From Rossellomorea aquimaris (GTDB taxonomy: Bacteria; Bacillota; Bacilli; Bacillales; Bacillaceae_B), in NCBI RefSeq assembly GCF_000935355.1, contig NZ_JXZC01000001.1:682001-746000 (forward strand): DNA of 64,000 nucleotides. Direction: 5' to 3'. This document shows positions 7,986-16,795 of the stretch, in pieces. How positions within the stretch are numbered: the first letter of the stretch is position 1; the number at the start of each line of letters is the position of its first letter. The notes below the pieces were generated by a model that was given only the letters and a program-made list of their open reading frames with translations, searched no databases and had not been told where the DNA came from. The position numbers and the translations under genes are program-made.

Positions 7986-9311
7986 TCATTGATTTTGTAA
8001 GGTTTCTCTTCTTTTTCTCTCTGAGGCTTGAACTGATTCAAACATGATATGGAATGTGGTCCCTTCTCCCTGCTCGCTTTGAACCCTGATATCAGCCCCA
8101 TGATCCCGGAGGATTCTCAGACATATGGTAAGACCTAACCCTGTGCCTTTCGTCTTCGTTGTGAAGAATGGTTCTCCGAGTTTATCCAGTGTGTCTTTTT
8201 TCATGCCTACCCCCTCATCTTTGAAGGTTAATTGAACCTTGTTATTAGGGGACACGTCTGCAGTTATCGTAATCGTTCCTCCATGAGGCATCGCTTCTAT
8301 GGCGTTTTTAAGTAAGTTAATGAATACTTGTTTTAGCTGATTTTCATCTCCTCGAATATGAAGCTCCCTTTCATGAAAATCGGTTTGAATTTCAATATTA
8401 TATAAAATGGCATTCGTATTTAACAGTTTCGCGACATGATCGAGGGTCTCTATGATATTAATTCGTCTGTATGTAACAGATTGCGGCTTTGCGAGTATCA
8501 ATAACTCACTCAGCACAAGTTCAATCCTCTTAATTTCAGAAAAGACAATCCCTAAGTATTCCTTGGTCTTCTCATCGGCATCATCTCTTAATAACTGCAG
8601 AAAGCCGTTAATAGACGTCAGAGGATTGCGAACCTCATGTGCAATCCCGGCTGCTAATTGCCCGGCGACAGAAAGTTTTTGAGACTCGATGGCCAACGTT
8701 TCATTCATTTCAATCAATTCTTCTTCATTATGTACTCTTTCGGTAATGTCTGAGATGGTGCCTACCGTGCCAAGAAGCTCACCATTTTCGTTGTAATTTA
8801 ACTTAACATTCACTTCACCCCAACGAAATTGACCCTCCCTCTTTTGATAAGAGAAGTCCATTTTCATTTTCTCCTTTTTCAAGCTGATGCTTTGCCTCAC
8901 CATCCTAAGTATTTCATGACGTTCATGAAGGGATATAAAATGAAGTGCATTCTTATGTAAACTTTCTTTAACCGTATAACCCGTATAGTCTTCCCAGGAT
9001 TGATTCAAAAATTGAAACTCTCCTTTGGAATTGGTATGGAAGACAACTTCATCGATACTCTGAAGCACATGCTGCATCTCTTCGTTGAGACGCTTTACTC
9101 TCTCTTCACTCTTTCGTAAGGCAGCTAATGTTTTATGGCTGGTGTCATGATTTTTCCCCATATAATAGCTGATAAAGAGAATCAATAGAGTGAACACCAA
9201 ATCCACTTTTAAATCCACTGGATAATGCAGAACAAAGTAATAAATAAAATCCCACGTTAAGACTAGTAAAAGTCCAAAGAGCACTGATACTATTCTCCCC
9301 CTATATTTCAT
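7986..9311 (-). CDS. PAS-domain sensor histidine kinase
   Basis: 441 residues from the chosen start. Two N-terminal membrane segments (~6-26 and ~36-53) with almost no extracellular loop, then a PAS domain (~80-200, 'VVFHTNSKGEFQFLNQSWE'). A HisKA domain carries the phospho-accepting His in 'AAGIAHEVRNPLTSINGF', and the ATPase domain shows N box 'NLLKNAIEAMPHGG', G1 'DEGVGM' and G2 'GTGLGL'. The HEVRNPLTSI motif and architecture resemble Bacillus phosphorelay kinases (KinA-E group), so it may feed Spo0F, but no cognate regulator is adjacent and this is inference. The ATG at 9311 has AGGGGGG eight bases upstream and is preferred to the ATG at 9332. Confidence 0.88.
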   Translation of the reverse strand: MKYRGRIVSVLFGLLLVLTWDFIYYFVLHYPVDLKVDLVFTLLILFISYYMGKNHDTSHKTLAALRKSEERVKRLNEEMQHVLQSIDEVVFHTNSKGEFQFLNQSWEDYTGYTVKESLHKNALHFISLHERHEILRMVRQSISLKKEKMKMDFSYQKREGQFRWGEVNVKLNYNENGELLGTVGTISDITERVHNEEELIEMNETLAIESQKLSVAGQLAAGIAHEVRNPLTSINGFLQLLRDDADEKTKEYLGIVFSEIKRIELVLSELLILAKPQSVTYRRINIIETLDHVAKLLNTNAILYNIEIQTDFHERELHIRGDENQLKQVFINLLKNAIEAMPHGGTITITADVSPNNKVQLTFKDEGVGMKKDTLDKLGEPFFTTKTKGTGLGLTICLRILRDHGADIRVQSEQGEGTTFHIMFESVQASERKRRETLQNQ

Positions 9312-9517
9312 CCTATGAGCCCCCCTATCCATCCAAACTTGAGAATCGAATCGAAATAGAAAGAATTTTCACGATATTTGTTATTTATTAGTATATCATT
9401 TCTAATTAAGAACAGTATAGACTTCTTTTGTAAAAACGCCGATATTCTTGTCACAAGCTTTTCCCTTGTCTATAATGAATACGATACAATCGCTTTTTGA
9501 AAAATTGAGGTGAAAGC

Positions 9518-9943
9518 ATGCTTGAAGGTTGGTTCTTATATTTCATACTATTTTGGGTCGTTTTTTTAGTGGCTTCATTTGCTATTGGTGGATTCTTTAT
9601 GTTCAGGAAATTCTTAAAGAGATTTCCTAAGGAAGATGGAAAATCCGATTTGGACTGGGAAGAACATTATGTGCAAGAAACCATCCATTTATGGGGTGAT
9701 GAAGAAAAGCAAATGCTCAATGAGCTGGTCACACCCGTCCCCGAATTATTCAGGGACGTAGCGAAGCAAAAAATTGCAGGGAAAATTGGGGAATTGGCTT
9801 TAAAGGACAGAGCCTCTTCCATTACCCAGGAATTAGTCATAAGAGGGTATATTTTGGCGACACCGAAACGGGATCATAAATTTCTTCGAAAAAAACTAAA
9901 CGAAATGCAAATAGATGTAACCCCTTACGAACATTTATTCTAG
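9518..9943 (+). CDS. yneK: DUF2621 family membrane protein (YneK-like)
   Basis: 141 residues: an N-terminal membrane segment (~5-30, 'YFILFWVVFLVASFAIGGFFMF') and a soluble body with 'WGDEEKQMLNELVTPVPELFRDVAKQK', the pattern of the DUF2621/YneK family. Function is unknown. GAGGTGAAAGC precedes the ATG. Position next to the ccdC-yneI-ccdA genes matches B. subtilis, where yneK follows yneJ, although here it is on the opposite strand from them. Confidence 0.85.
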   Translation: MLEGWFLYFILFWVVFLVASFAIGGFFMFRKFLKRFPKEDGKSDLDWEEHYVQETIHLWGDEEKQMLNELVTPVPELFRDVAKQKIAGKIGELALKDRASSITQELVIRGYILATPKRDHKFLRKKLNEMQIDVTPYEHLF

Positions 9944-9962
9944 GTGACAGGAAGGAAATAGA

Positions 9963-10067
9963 ATGGGATCGATACTAATTATTCCGATTGTGCTATACTT
10001 GATTTTTGTTATAGGTGCAGCATTTATGTTTATTAAATGGAAGAAAGCAAAAAAAGGTAAACGATAG
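9963..10067 (+). CDS. Small hydrophobic peptide, function unknown
   Basis: 34 residues starting MGSILIIPIVLYLIF, one membrane helix of about 22 residues followed by a Lys-rich tail ending KKGKR. The ATG has AGGAAGGAAAT 6-10 bases upstream and starts 19 bases after yneK, so both are probably co-transcribed. The coding 3' end and stop codon form part of the following terminator hairpin. No family recognised; small membrane peptides with this layout are common in Bacillus. Confidence 0.6.
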   Translation: MGSILIIPIVLYLIFVIGAAFMFIKWKKAKKGKR

Positions 10068-10081
10068 TCGTTTACCTTTTT
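10051..10081. terminator. Bidirectional terminator overlapping the end of the small peptide gene
   Basis: 14-bp stem (10051-10064 / 10068-10081) with A/T runs on both sides. The loop consists of the TAG stop codon region of the gene at 9963-10067. It also serves the convergent gene at 10101-10580. Confidence 0.85.
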
Positions 10082-10100
10082 TCTTTCACTATTTATATGA

Positions 10101-10580
10101 TTAATCAATGGGATCCTCTGCCTTACCATATCTGATGACGTCAAGTATCGCTTGTCCATCACTTGGTTTTCCTTCTCCATTCCGAAACGGAAACAATGAA
10201 AAGAAAATAAAGTAAACGGAGAAATATACAAATTGATAGAAAAAGATATGAACGGGAATGACCCCTTCATAAATCAGGAAATTAATAGCTAAAATCGCAA
10301 TCAGGTTAAATAAACTTCCGGAAAAATAAATAAGGACATGAACCCACACCTTGTTATACTTCAATTCTGTATATTGGCACCAACCTTCCATAAAATACAT
10401 TCTCTTCACTTCCAATGGACCAATGTTCATTAAATGCTTACCCGTGCCAATGCAGAATTTTATCTTAGCACCAAATATGCGAGCAATTAGGATATGACCT
10501 GCTTCATGGACGATGGTGACCAAAGGCAGTGTTAAAAAGAATGCCAGAAAAAATGTCCATATATCTGCTAGCGTAAACAA
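10101..10580 (-). CDS. M50-like membrane metalloprotease (site-2 protease fold)
   Basis: 159 residues with about four hydrophobic segments. The first contains 'TIVHEAGH' (HExxH, residues ~25-29), a zinc-binding motif in the membrane typical of S2P-type proteases. The second conserved region near 'GKPSDGQAI' (residues ~138-146) can supply the third, Asp, zinc ligand. The protein is short and lacks PDZ domains, like YwhC-type minimal M50 proteins. Translation starts at TTG 10580 with GGTGGG upstream; no better start is seen. Substrate unknown. It lies inside the yneK-ccdC interval, where B. subtilis has no such gene, so it is a local addition. Confidence 0.8.
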   Translation of the reverse strand: MFTLADIWTFFLAFFLTLPLVTIVHEAGHILIARIFGAKIKFCIGTGKHLMNIGPLEVKRMYFMEGWCQYTELKYNKVWVHVLIYFSGSLFNLIAILAINFLIYEGVIPVHIFFYQFVYFSVYFIFFSLFPFRNGEGKPSDGQAILDVIRYGKAEDPID

Positions 10581-10710
10581 TACTTATCCCACCAATATCT
10601 CTCTTTATTTTCTTTCTTCATCTCACTCTTTGCCCTAAATGAGTAATCATTAAGCGTATTGGTCTCCTTTGTAAAGAAATCGTAATCTGAGATGAAGAAG
10701 TTTCCAAATA

Positions 10711-10748
10711 AAAAATAGCAGGGTGATAGGAATCACCCTGCTATTTTT
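10711..10748 (-). terminator. Terminator of ccdC
   Basis: Perfect 17-bp stem (10711-10727 / 10732-10748) with a 4-base loop and A/T runs at both ends, directly after the ccdC stop. Confidence 0.9.
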
Positions 10749-10756
10749 CCACTGAA

Positions 10757-11236
10757 TCAAATTGAATTCGTCGTTAAATCTTGTTGCTGTTGGTGGAGCT
10801 TTCTATATTGAAGGTACATGGTGATCCTCCACGGTACGATCATTCCAAAGGCAAGTATCCAGAACATCCCGCTAAGTTCACCATAATCAATCGATGCACT
10901 GAGGACTGACTTGGCCACAATACGTATTAACAAAAGTCCAATCAAAATAAATGCGAACGCCTTTGATCGTTTTAAATAAATATCATTCTCACGAATTTCG
11001 AATTTGGAAGTCTTGATTAACAATATAGAAAAAATCATTCCTACCGTAATCGCTTCTAGAAATTCCCCTAAAGTGACTCGAAAGACAGGGAATAAGAACA
11101 TTAAGGCACCCGTACTCATAAACAAAGGTGGTAAAATAATCTTCTTACCGCTTACAGGCCTTTTCTGAGCCTTCATTCTAATAAATATCACCATAAATCC
11201 CATGCAAATCGCAACAATGGATGAAGCAATCATCAT
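10757..11236 (-). CDS. ccdC: Cytochrome c biogenesis protein CcdC (YneJ)
   Basis: 159 residues with five to six hydrophobic segments and no soluble domain, matching YneJ/CcdC of Bacillus in size and in position. In B. subtilis ccdC lies in the ccdA-yneI-ccdC block; its exact role is undefined and it is dispensable for cytochrome c maturation. Two ATG codons begin the frame (11236 and 11233), with AAAGGATG about 10 bases upstream. Separated from yneI by its own spacer and by a hairpin at 11321-11349. Confidence 0.85.
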   Translation of the reverse strand: MMIASSIVAICMGFMVIFIRMKAQKRPVSGKKIILPPLFMSTGALMFLFPVFRVTLGEFLEAITVGMIFSILLIKTSKFEIRENDIYLKRSKAFAFILIGLLLIRIVAKSVLSASIDYGELSGMFWILAFGMIVPWRITMYLQYRKLHQQQQDLTTNSI

Positions 11237-11320
11237 AAACCATCATCATCCTTTTATTTTCTACTTTCATACCTTTCCCTATTATAGCCCAAAAGAATGA
11301 AAAACGAAAACACAAAAAAA

Positions 11321-11349
11321 GAGAGAATGAATCGAAGCTTCAATCTCCC
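11321..11349 (-). terminator. Probable terminator of yneI
   Basis: Imperfect inverted repeat (11321-11331 / 11339-11349) followed on the minus strand by a run of seven T. Confidence 0.6.
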
Positions 11350-11360
11350 TTTCTATTTGA

Positions 11361-11720
11361 TCATCCTAAAACTCTTTTTATGGCTTCCTCCACACGCACA
11401 TCGTCAAAGGGTTTCACTATAAAGTCCTTCGCTCCCGCTTCAATGGCTTCCACCACTACCTTTTGTTGTCCCATGGCTGAACACATGATTACTTTAGCTT
11501 GAGGAAACTCGGATAAAATTCTTCTAACCGCTTCAATTCCGTCTAGCTCAGGCATCGTGATGTCCATGGTCACTAAATCCGGCTGAAGCTCACGATACTT
11601 TTTTACGGCTGTGAGTCCATTCTCAGCTTCCCCTACGACTTCGTGACCGCCGGAGGAAAGCATGCTTCCAAGAGTCATCCTCATAAATTTCGCATCATCC
11701 ACTACAAGTATCGTTGCCAC
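11361..11720 (-). CDS. yneI: Single-domain CheY-like response regulator YneI
   Basis: 119 residues from the GTG at 11720, matching the ~120 residues of B. subtilis YneI. Receiver motifs: acidic pair 'VVDDAKFMRM' at the N-terminus, phospho-acceptor Asp in 'DLVTMDITMPELDG' (~residue 54), and Lys in 'FIVKPFDD'. There is no output domain. The longest frame starts at 11750, but AGGAGG stands 8 bases before GTG 11720, and the resulting (M)ATILVVDD is the normal receiver start. Between ccdA and ccdC, as in B. subtilis; the partner kinase and role are unknown. Confidence 0.92.
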   Translation of the reverse strand: MATILVVDDAKFMRMTLGSMLSSGGHEVVGEAENGLTAVKKYRELQPDLVTMDITMPELDGIEAVRRILSEFPQAKVIMCSAMGQQKVVVEAIEAGAKDFIVKPFDDVRVEEAIKRVLG

Positions 11721-11851
11721 AGATGTTTCCTCCTCGTATACGCTACCCATTGTCTATTGAACCACATTTCCTAATTCATCCATTTAAACTATACCATAAA
11801 ACGTAATATGCATTCAATTTATTCTGTATGGTCTATCCTCATTTGATGGGG

Positions 11852-12559
11852 TTAAAATCCCGTGAATCCCCCAAATACGGAAGTAAGATAGGCAAGAATG
11901 ACTGTCATCCAATCAAAGAATAGCATGATTCCTACTGCAATCATTACATATCCTCCTGCCTTTACGATCTTTCCACTATTTTTTCTGATCCATCGCATTC
12001 TTCCAATAAAGAATGACAGAATGAAAAATGGAATGGCAAATCCTAACACGTAAGCTGTCATATATATTACCCCCGAACCTGGATTAGAGGCGGCAAGGGC
12101 AAGAACGGAAGCAAGAATCGGTCCGGTACAAGGTGTCCAGCCTGCAGCGAATGCCATTCCGATTAACACCGAACCAAAAAACCCGGCCGGTCTATTCTTG
12201 AACTCAAAACGACGGTCCTTCATCAATGTTTCAGGGGTAAATATGCCAATGACTACCAATCCAAATATGACAATGAAGATAGCTCCAAGTTGACGAATGA
12301 GGTCCTTATAATCCAAAAAGAAGTTTCCGATAAGGGAAGTCCCAAAACCGATGGCGATGAAGATTGCAGAGAAGCCGACTAAGAAAAATAAAGTATGTAA
12401 TAAACTTCTCCTTTGGAGCATTGCATTATCCGTTTTGAGCTCATTGACACTCATTCCTGTTATATAAGAAAGAAAAGCGGGATATAATGGCAGGCAGCAT
12501 GGCGATATAAAGCTTAGGAAACCCGCTCCAAATGCTAAGAAAATATTAATATCAGACAT
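11852..12559 (-). CDS. ccdA: Cytochrome c biogenesis protein CcdA
   Basis: 235 residues, six membrane segments, DsbD-beta/CcdA family. The redox-active cysteines are visible in '[14 protein letters not shown]' (first helix, ~residues 19-32) and 'GWTPCTGP' (~residue 140). It carries reducing equivalents across the membrane for apocytochrome c and for spore cortex synthesis (via ResA and StoA in B. subtilis). The ATG has TAGGAG upstream. First gene of the ccdA-yneI-ccdC block on this strand. Confidence 0.94.
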   Translation of the reverse strand: MSDINIFLAFGAGFLSFISPCCLPLYPAFLSYITGMSVNELKTDNAMLQRRSLLHTLFFLVGFSAIFIAIGFGTSLIGNFFLDYKDLIRQLGAIFIVIFGLVVIGIFTPETLMKDRRFEFKNRPAGFFGSVLIGMAFAAGWTPCTGPILASVLALAASNPGSGVIYMTAYVLGFAIPFFILSFFIGRMRWIRKNSGKIVKAGGYVMIAVGIMLFFDWMTVILAYLTSVFGGFTGF

Positions 12560-12823
12560 TTTTACAACTCCTACATTTCATTATATCTCTATTCTATCAA
12601 ACAAAACCCAATTCTATGAGGAATGATTGTGTGAAAGATTTGTGACCGTCATATTACATGAATATTTTACTTTTTCAAATGTATTAAACTCTCTTTTCTT
12701 TTTAAAAAAACCATTAATTTTGCTTTGAAAATTAGTCCTATTTTCGTTATACTAATAAAAAGTTACAGTTATTACTAGTTTTGTATTCCATCTGTAAGGA
12801 CATACAAAAGAAAGGAAACAGCC

Positions 12824-13000
12824 GTGTCTAAAAAAGAGCTTCTCGAACGAATTGAAAAACAGCGTGCTCAATTAATCGATATAGTTGCTGAAAATGGACT
12901 CACGTCACCTCAAGCTATTCAATTTAGTCAGGAACTTGATCGTCTGTTAAATAGCTACAACTCCTTATACATAAAAAAGCGTTCCCCTCAAATGAGCTGA
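12824..13000 (+). CDS. ynzD: Spo0E-like aspartyl-phosphate phosphatase (YnzD-like)
   Basis: 58 residues from a GTG with AAAGGA 5-10 bases upstream. It contains the family signature 'SQELDRLLNSY' after a helix 'LLERIEKQRAQLIDIV', i.e. the two-helix hairpin of Spo0E-type phosphatases that dephosphorylate Spo0A-P and delay sporulation. B. subtilis carries ynzD in this same neighbourhood, which supports the name. It is the only plus-strand gene between yneK and lexA apart from the small genes at 9.5-10 kb. A bidirectional terminator follows. Confidence 0.85.
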   Translation: MSKKELLERIEKQRAQLIDIVAENGLTSPQAIQFSQELDRLLNSYNSLYIKKRSPQMS

Positions 13001-13048
13001 GACCGTTTTGAATACATTTATCCCATTTTAATATAAATGACAACGACA

Positions 13049-13082
13049 AAAGGCGGACTCTTCATCTAAAGAGTCTGCCTTT
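13049..13082. terminator. Bidirectional terminator between ynzD-like gene and ABC exporter
   Basis: 14-bp stem with one mismatch (13049-13062 / 13069-13082), loop CATCT-A, between convergent genes. Confidence 0.85.
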
Positions 13083-13095
13083 CATACGTTTGCGT

Positions 13096-14901
13096 TTAAG
13101 AACCTGATACCACATCTTCCATACCATCCACTAAACCATTCTGAAGAAGATACATTTTATGATAAATGCCTTTTTGAACAAGTAGTTCCTGATGGCTTCC
13201 TCTCTCTACAATTTCCCCTTGATGAAGGACCAGGATCAGGTCTGCATCTTGAATGGTAGAAAGCCTGTGAGCAATGGCAATCGTTGTTCTTCCTTTTCTC
13301 ATCCTTGACAATGCCCCTTGAATGGCTTCTTCCGTTTCCGTATCAATATTGGCAGTTGCTTCATCCAGTATTAGAAGTTTTGGTCTGGTCGCAATGGTAC
13401 GCGCAAAAGCGATTAGTTGTCTTTGTCCACTCGAAAACGTCGATCCCCTCTCAACCACTGCATGCCCATATCTTTCCGGCAGTTTTTCAATAAATGTATC
13501 GGCTTGAACGAATGCGGCAGCTTCCTCCACTTCCTCATCGGTCATGGCTTCGCAGTGAAGTTTAATATTATCCCTTATTGTTCCGAAGAAAAGGAATGGA
13601 TCCTGCAGGACAAGCCCCATTTTCCTACGAAGCTCTTCTAGTGGGAAAGCTTTAATGTTTTGACCGTCTATCAGAATTCTGCCACGTTCGAATTCATAGA
13701 ACCTCATGAGTAAATTGATGATTGAACTCTTTCCGCTTCCGGTATGTCCGACAAGAGCAACCGTCTCTCCGGGCTTTGCAGTAAATGAAATATTCTTAAG
13801 AACATCTCTCTCTCCATCATAGGAGAATGAAACATTGTCAAATGTTATTTCCCCTTCACTGATTGTTTCTTTTAAACGACTATCCAATTTCTGTGCAGGT
13901 GAAACCTCATCTTCATCCAGTAGCTTAAAAACACGGGAAGAGGCGATGATTGCCTGTTGAAACATGGAAAGCCTCATCATGATTTGATTGACCGGCTCAA
14001 AAAATCGGTCCAGATAATTAACGAAGGCATATAAAACCCCTATTTCAATTGGTTGATTCAATGAGGTTACGCCAAAATAGCTTAACACAACAATCAAGGC
14101 AGCAACATACACCAGGTCAATGGCCGGTCTTAATAGTAATCCATCCACTTTAATATTCTTCATGCCTGCCAAATAGTGTTTTTTATTAATATCGCCGAAT
14201 TCTTCCCGTAGTCTTTTTTCCTGCCTGAACACTTGAATGATGGACATCCCCTGGAGTGACTCACTAAGCTTAGCATTAAGCTGACTTAATCTCTCACGCA
14301 TATCCTGATAGAAGATGGCACTAAATTTGCGATAAAGCTTCATTATCATAAAAATGACTGGCAAAATGAATAAACAGAAAAAGGCTAACTTGCTATTGAG
14401 TGCAAACATGGCAATAAAGATACCCGTTAATAGGAATGCGCCTTGAATGAATGATACTAACACACTCACAAACATATCTTTAATTGCTTCCGTATCATTC
14501 GTAACCCGGGAGACAATACTTCCCGCCGGGGTCTTATCAAAATACTTCATACCTAAACCTTGAACCTTGGTAAAAACATCTACACGCAGTTGCTGAATGA
14601 TCTTCAGGGCGATTTCCTGAAACTTCAGCAATTGAAAGTAGGAGATCAATACATTTCCAATCTGAATGAATAAATACGTTGCTGAGAGCCCTATAAGCGG
14701 CCCATATGGAAACTCTCTTGGAGTTAAATAATCGTCTATAAACACCTTAATAATGATCGGTCCAAAGACATCACCGATCGTGGTCAGTAACAATAATGAA
14801 AATGCATATAAAATTGTTTTTGTATGAGGCTTTGTATATTTCATAAGACGAAAAAAAATGTTCCTCTGTTCTCTCGGTGTTAAAGTCGGTATAGTATCCA
14901 T
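13096..14901 (-). CDS. ABC exporter half-transporter, BmrD/YheH-like (catalytic NBD)
   Basis: 601 residues: an exporter-type transmembrane domain with six helices (~25-330) and a nucleotide-binding domain. Walker A 'GHTGSGKSS', Walker B 'LLILDEATANID' with the normal catalytic Glu, and H-loop 'IAHRLST'. The signature motif is 'FSSGQ' rather than LSGGQ. An intact Glu combined with a deviating signature is the pattern of the BmrD half of B. subtilis BmrCD, a heterodimeric multidrug exporter. Starts 3 bases after the partner gene, with GGAGGTTGAGAT overlapping the partner's stop. Substrate cannot be inferred; YfiC-type transporters are an alternative. Confidence 0.88.
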   Translation of the reverse strand: MDTIPTLTPREQRNIFFRLMKYTKPHTKTILYAFSLLLLTTIGDVFGPIIIKVFIDDYLTPREFPYGPLIGLSATYLFIQIGNVLISYFQLLKFQEIALKIIQQLRVDVFTKVQGLGMKYFDKTPAGSIVSRVTNDTEAIKDMFVSVLVSFIQGAFLLTGIFIAMFALNSKLAFFCLFILPVIFMIMKLYRKFSAIFYQDMRERLSQLNAKLSESLQGMSIIQVFRQEKRLREEFGDINKKHYLAGMKNIKVDGLLLRPAIDLVYVAALIVVLSYFGVTSLNQPIEIGVLYAFVNYLDRFFEPVNQIMMRLSMFQQAIIASSRVFKLLDEDEVSPAQKLDSRLKETISEGEITFDNVSFSYDGERDVLKNISFTAKPGETVALVGHTGSGKSSIINLLMRFYEFERGRILIDGQNIKAFPLEELRRKMGLVLQDPFLFFGTIRDNIKLHCEAMTDEEVEEAAAFVQADTFIEKLPERYGHAVVERGSTFSSGQRQLIAFARTIATRPKLLILDEATANIDTETEEAIQGALSRMRKGRTTIAIAHRLSTIQDADLILVLHQGEIVERGSHQELLVQKGIYHKMYLLQNGLVDGMEDVVSGS

Positions 14902-14904
14902 ATC

Positions 14905-16653
14905 TCAACCTCCATACTCCACTAATTCTTCTAACTGTTGACGCAGATACATATCCCGGTACCATCCTTTATTTTTCATCAAATCATTATGAGTGCCTCT
15001 ATCAACGACCTTCCCTTCTTCGAGCACGAGGATCAAATCTGCATGTTGTATGGCGCTTAATCGGTGAGAAGTAATCATGGTCGTTTTTCCGGCTCTATTT
15101 TCCTTTAAGGAAGTCAAGATGGATTCCTCCGTCCTCGCATCAACGGCTGACAAGGAGTCATCAAGAATAAGCACCTCAGAATTCATTAAAAGAGCCCTTG
15201 CAATCGATATCCTTTGCTTTTGTCCACCAGACAAGGAAACCCCTCTTTCACCGACCACAGTATTGTATCCGTCGCTGAAATGGACAATATCATCATGGAT
15301 ATGTGCAAGTGCTGCCGCTTCCTCAACTTTTTCTTTCGTAGTGAGGGGATGTGTGAAAGCTATATTCTCATAAATTGTCGCTGAAAAAAGAAAATGATCT
15401 TGAGGCACATATCCAATACTTTCACGAAGACGGGTTAATTTATAATCTTGGATCATATGCCCCCCAAACTTTATCTCTCCTTCATACCCTTCAAATTCCC
15501 TGAGCAATAGTTTTAAGAGGGTTGTTTTACCTGCTCCCGTTTTCCCAACAATTCCTATCGTTTGACCTTTTCTTAAGGTAAATTGAATATTTTCTAAAGC
15601 ATGAACCTTTTCATTCGGATAAGAAAAGGACTCAATCTTATAATCAATATCTCCGGAAGGGCATACATCCAGCGCTCCTTCATGATCTTTGATGTCCACC
15701 CTTTCATTCAAAAGTTGAGATACACGTTCGTAAGACGCACGCCCTCTCTCCACAATGTTGAATAACCATCCGAATGCGAGCATCGGCCAAATGAGAAGCC
15801 CGAGATAGGTAGTAAATGAGATCAGTTCTCCTATCGTAAGTTCTCCTCTAACCACAAACCTTGAACCAAATACAATCGATAAAAAGAAAGAAATTCCTAC
15901 TATTATGGAAATGGTGGGATCAAATAAGGAATCCACTTTTGCAACAGCTATATTCTTTTGCACCACCTCTTCAGATTGTTTTCTAAATGATTCGATATCC
16001 TCTTTCTCTTGTCCAAAGGTTTTAAGAACCTTTATCCCCGTTACACTCTCTTGCGTTTTATCATTTAAGGATGAGAAAGCTTCCTGGGCTTTATGAAATC
16101 GTTTATGTAGAAGAGTTCCATAATAACTTGTCAGGATTGCCATGAATGGCATCGGGATCAAAGCAATAAGGGTAAGCTTCCAACTGATTGTAAAAGCCAT
16201 GGCCAGTACCACAAAGCCTCCTGTAGATATGGAATCCACAAACGTTAATACTCCTACCCCGGCCGTTTGTTGTATCGCTTGAAGATCATTTGTGGCATGC
16301 GCCATCAAATCACCTACCCGCCTCTTTTGGTAAAAGGATGGAGACATCTTCGTAAAATGATGGTACAAACGATTCCGGAGCAAGAGGGAAAGCTTGGTTG
16401 CCGAACCAAAAATCATGATTCTCCATACAAATCTCAGTCCATACATCGATAGGGCTGTAATGATCAGAATTAGAACCCATTTCATCATATCTTCCCGTGT
16501 TAATGAATTTTCTTTAATGCTATCTACAATAATCCCTACAATCTTGGGTGGGATCAATTGGAGAAATGCTACAAATAAAAGTAGAATGGTTCCTGTGATA
16601 TAAGATTTTTTCTCTTGCAGAAAAAACCACTTTAAATCTAAAAAGACTTTCAT
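14905..16653 (-). CDS. ABC exporter half-transporter, BmrC/YheI-like (degenerate NBD)
   Basis: 582 residues, six transmembrane helices (~15-310) plus NBD: Walker A 'GKTGAGKTT', signature 'LSGGQKQR', Walker B 'VLILDDSLSAVD'. The residue after Walker B is Asp instead of the catalytic Glu, and the H-loop is 'TSHRLSA'. Thus this half contributes the degenerate ATP site but a canonical signature, complementing its downstream partner exactly as in heterodimeric exporters such as BmrCD. ATG 16653 has GGGGGAGAGAGA. In B. subtilis bmrCD lies elsewhere; here the pair is inside the yne block. Confidence 0.9.
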   Translation of the reverse strand: MKVFLDLKWFFLQEKKSYITGTILLLFVAFLQLIPPKIVGIIVDSIKENSLTREDMMKWVLILIITALSMYGLRFVWRIMIFGSATKLSLLLRNRLYHHFTKMSPSFYQKRRVGDLMAHATNDLQAIQQTAGVGVLTFVDSISTGGFVVLAMAFTISWKLTLIALIPMPFMAILTSYYGTLLHKRFHKAQEAFSSLNDKTQESVTGIKVLKTFGQEKEDIESFRKQSEEVVQKNIAVAKVDSLFDPTISIIVGISFFLSIVFGSRFVVRGELTIGELISFTTYLGLLIWPMLAFGWLFNIVERGRASYERVSQLLNERVDIKDHEGALDVCPSGDIDYKIESFSYPNEKVHALENIQFTLRKGQTIGIVGKTGAGKTTLLKLLLREFEGYEGEIKFGGHMIQDYKLTRLRESIGYVPQDHFLFSATIYENIAFTHPLTTKEKVEEAAALAHIHDDIVHFSDGYNTVVGERGVSLSGGQKQRISIARALLMNSEVLILDDSLSAVDARTEESILTSLKENRAGKTTMITSHRLSAIQHADLILVLEEGKVVDRGTHNDLMKNKGWYRDMYLRQQLEELVEYGG

Positions 16654-16746
16654 TCTCTCTCCCCCGCATCCTAATAAATCGACTCTTTATTTTACCAAAT
16701 TTCAAAAAAATGAGAAATCTTTTTTTGATAAGATACAAACTAAAAA

Positions 16747-16780
16747 AAGAACACCCCTTTATTTCTAAAGAAATGCTCTT
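16747..16780 (-). terminator. Terminator of the CamS-family gene
   Basis: 15-bp stem (16747-16761 / 16766-16780) that pairs fully if G-U pairs are allowed, followed on the minus strand by seven T. It separates the camS-like gene from the ABC genes. Confidence 0.7.
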
Positions 16781-16795
16781 ATTGTTTGTATTATA

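Noticed and set aside
10757..12559. Thiol-redox partner gene (ResA-like) expected near ccdA
   Set aside because: The genes between are yneI and ccdC only; no thioredoxin-like CxxC protein is encoded here.
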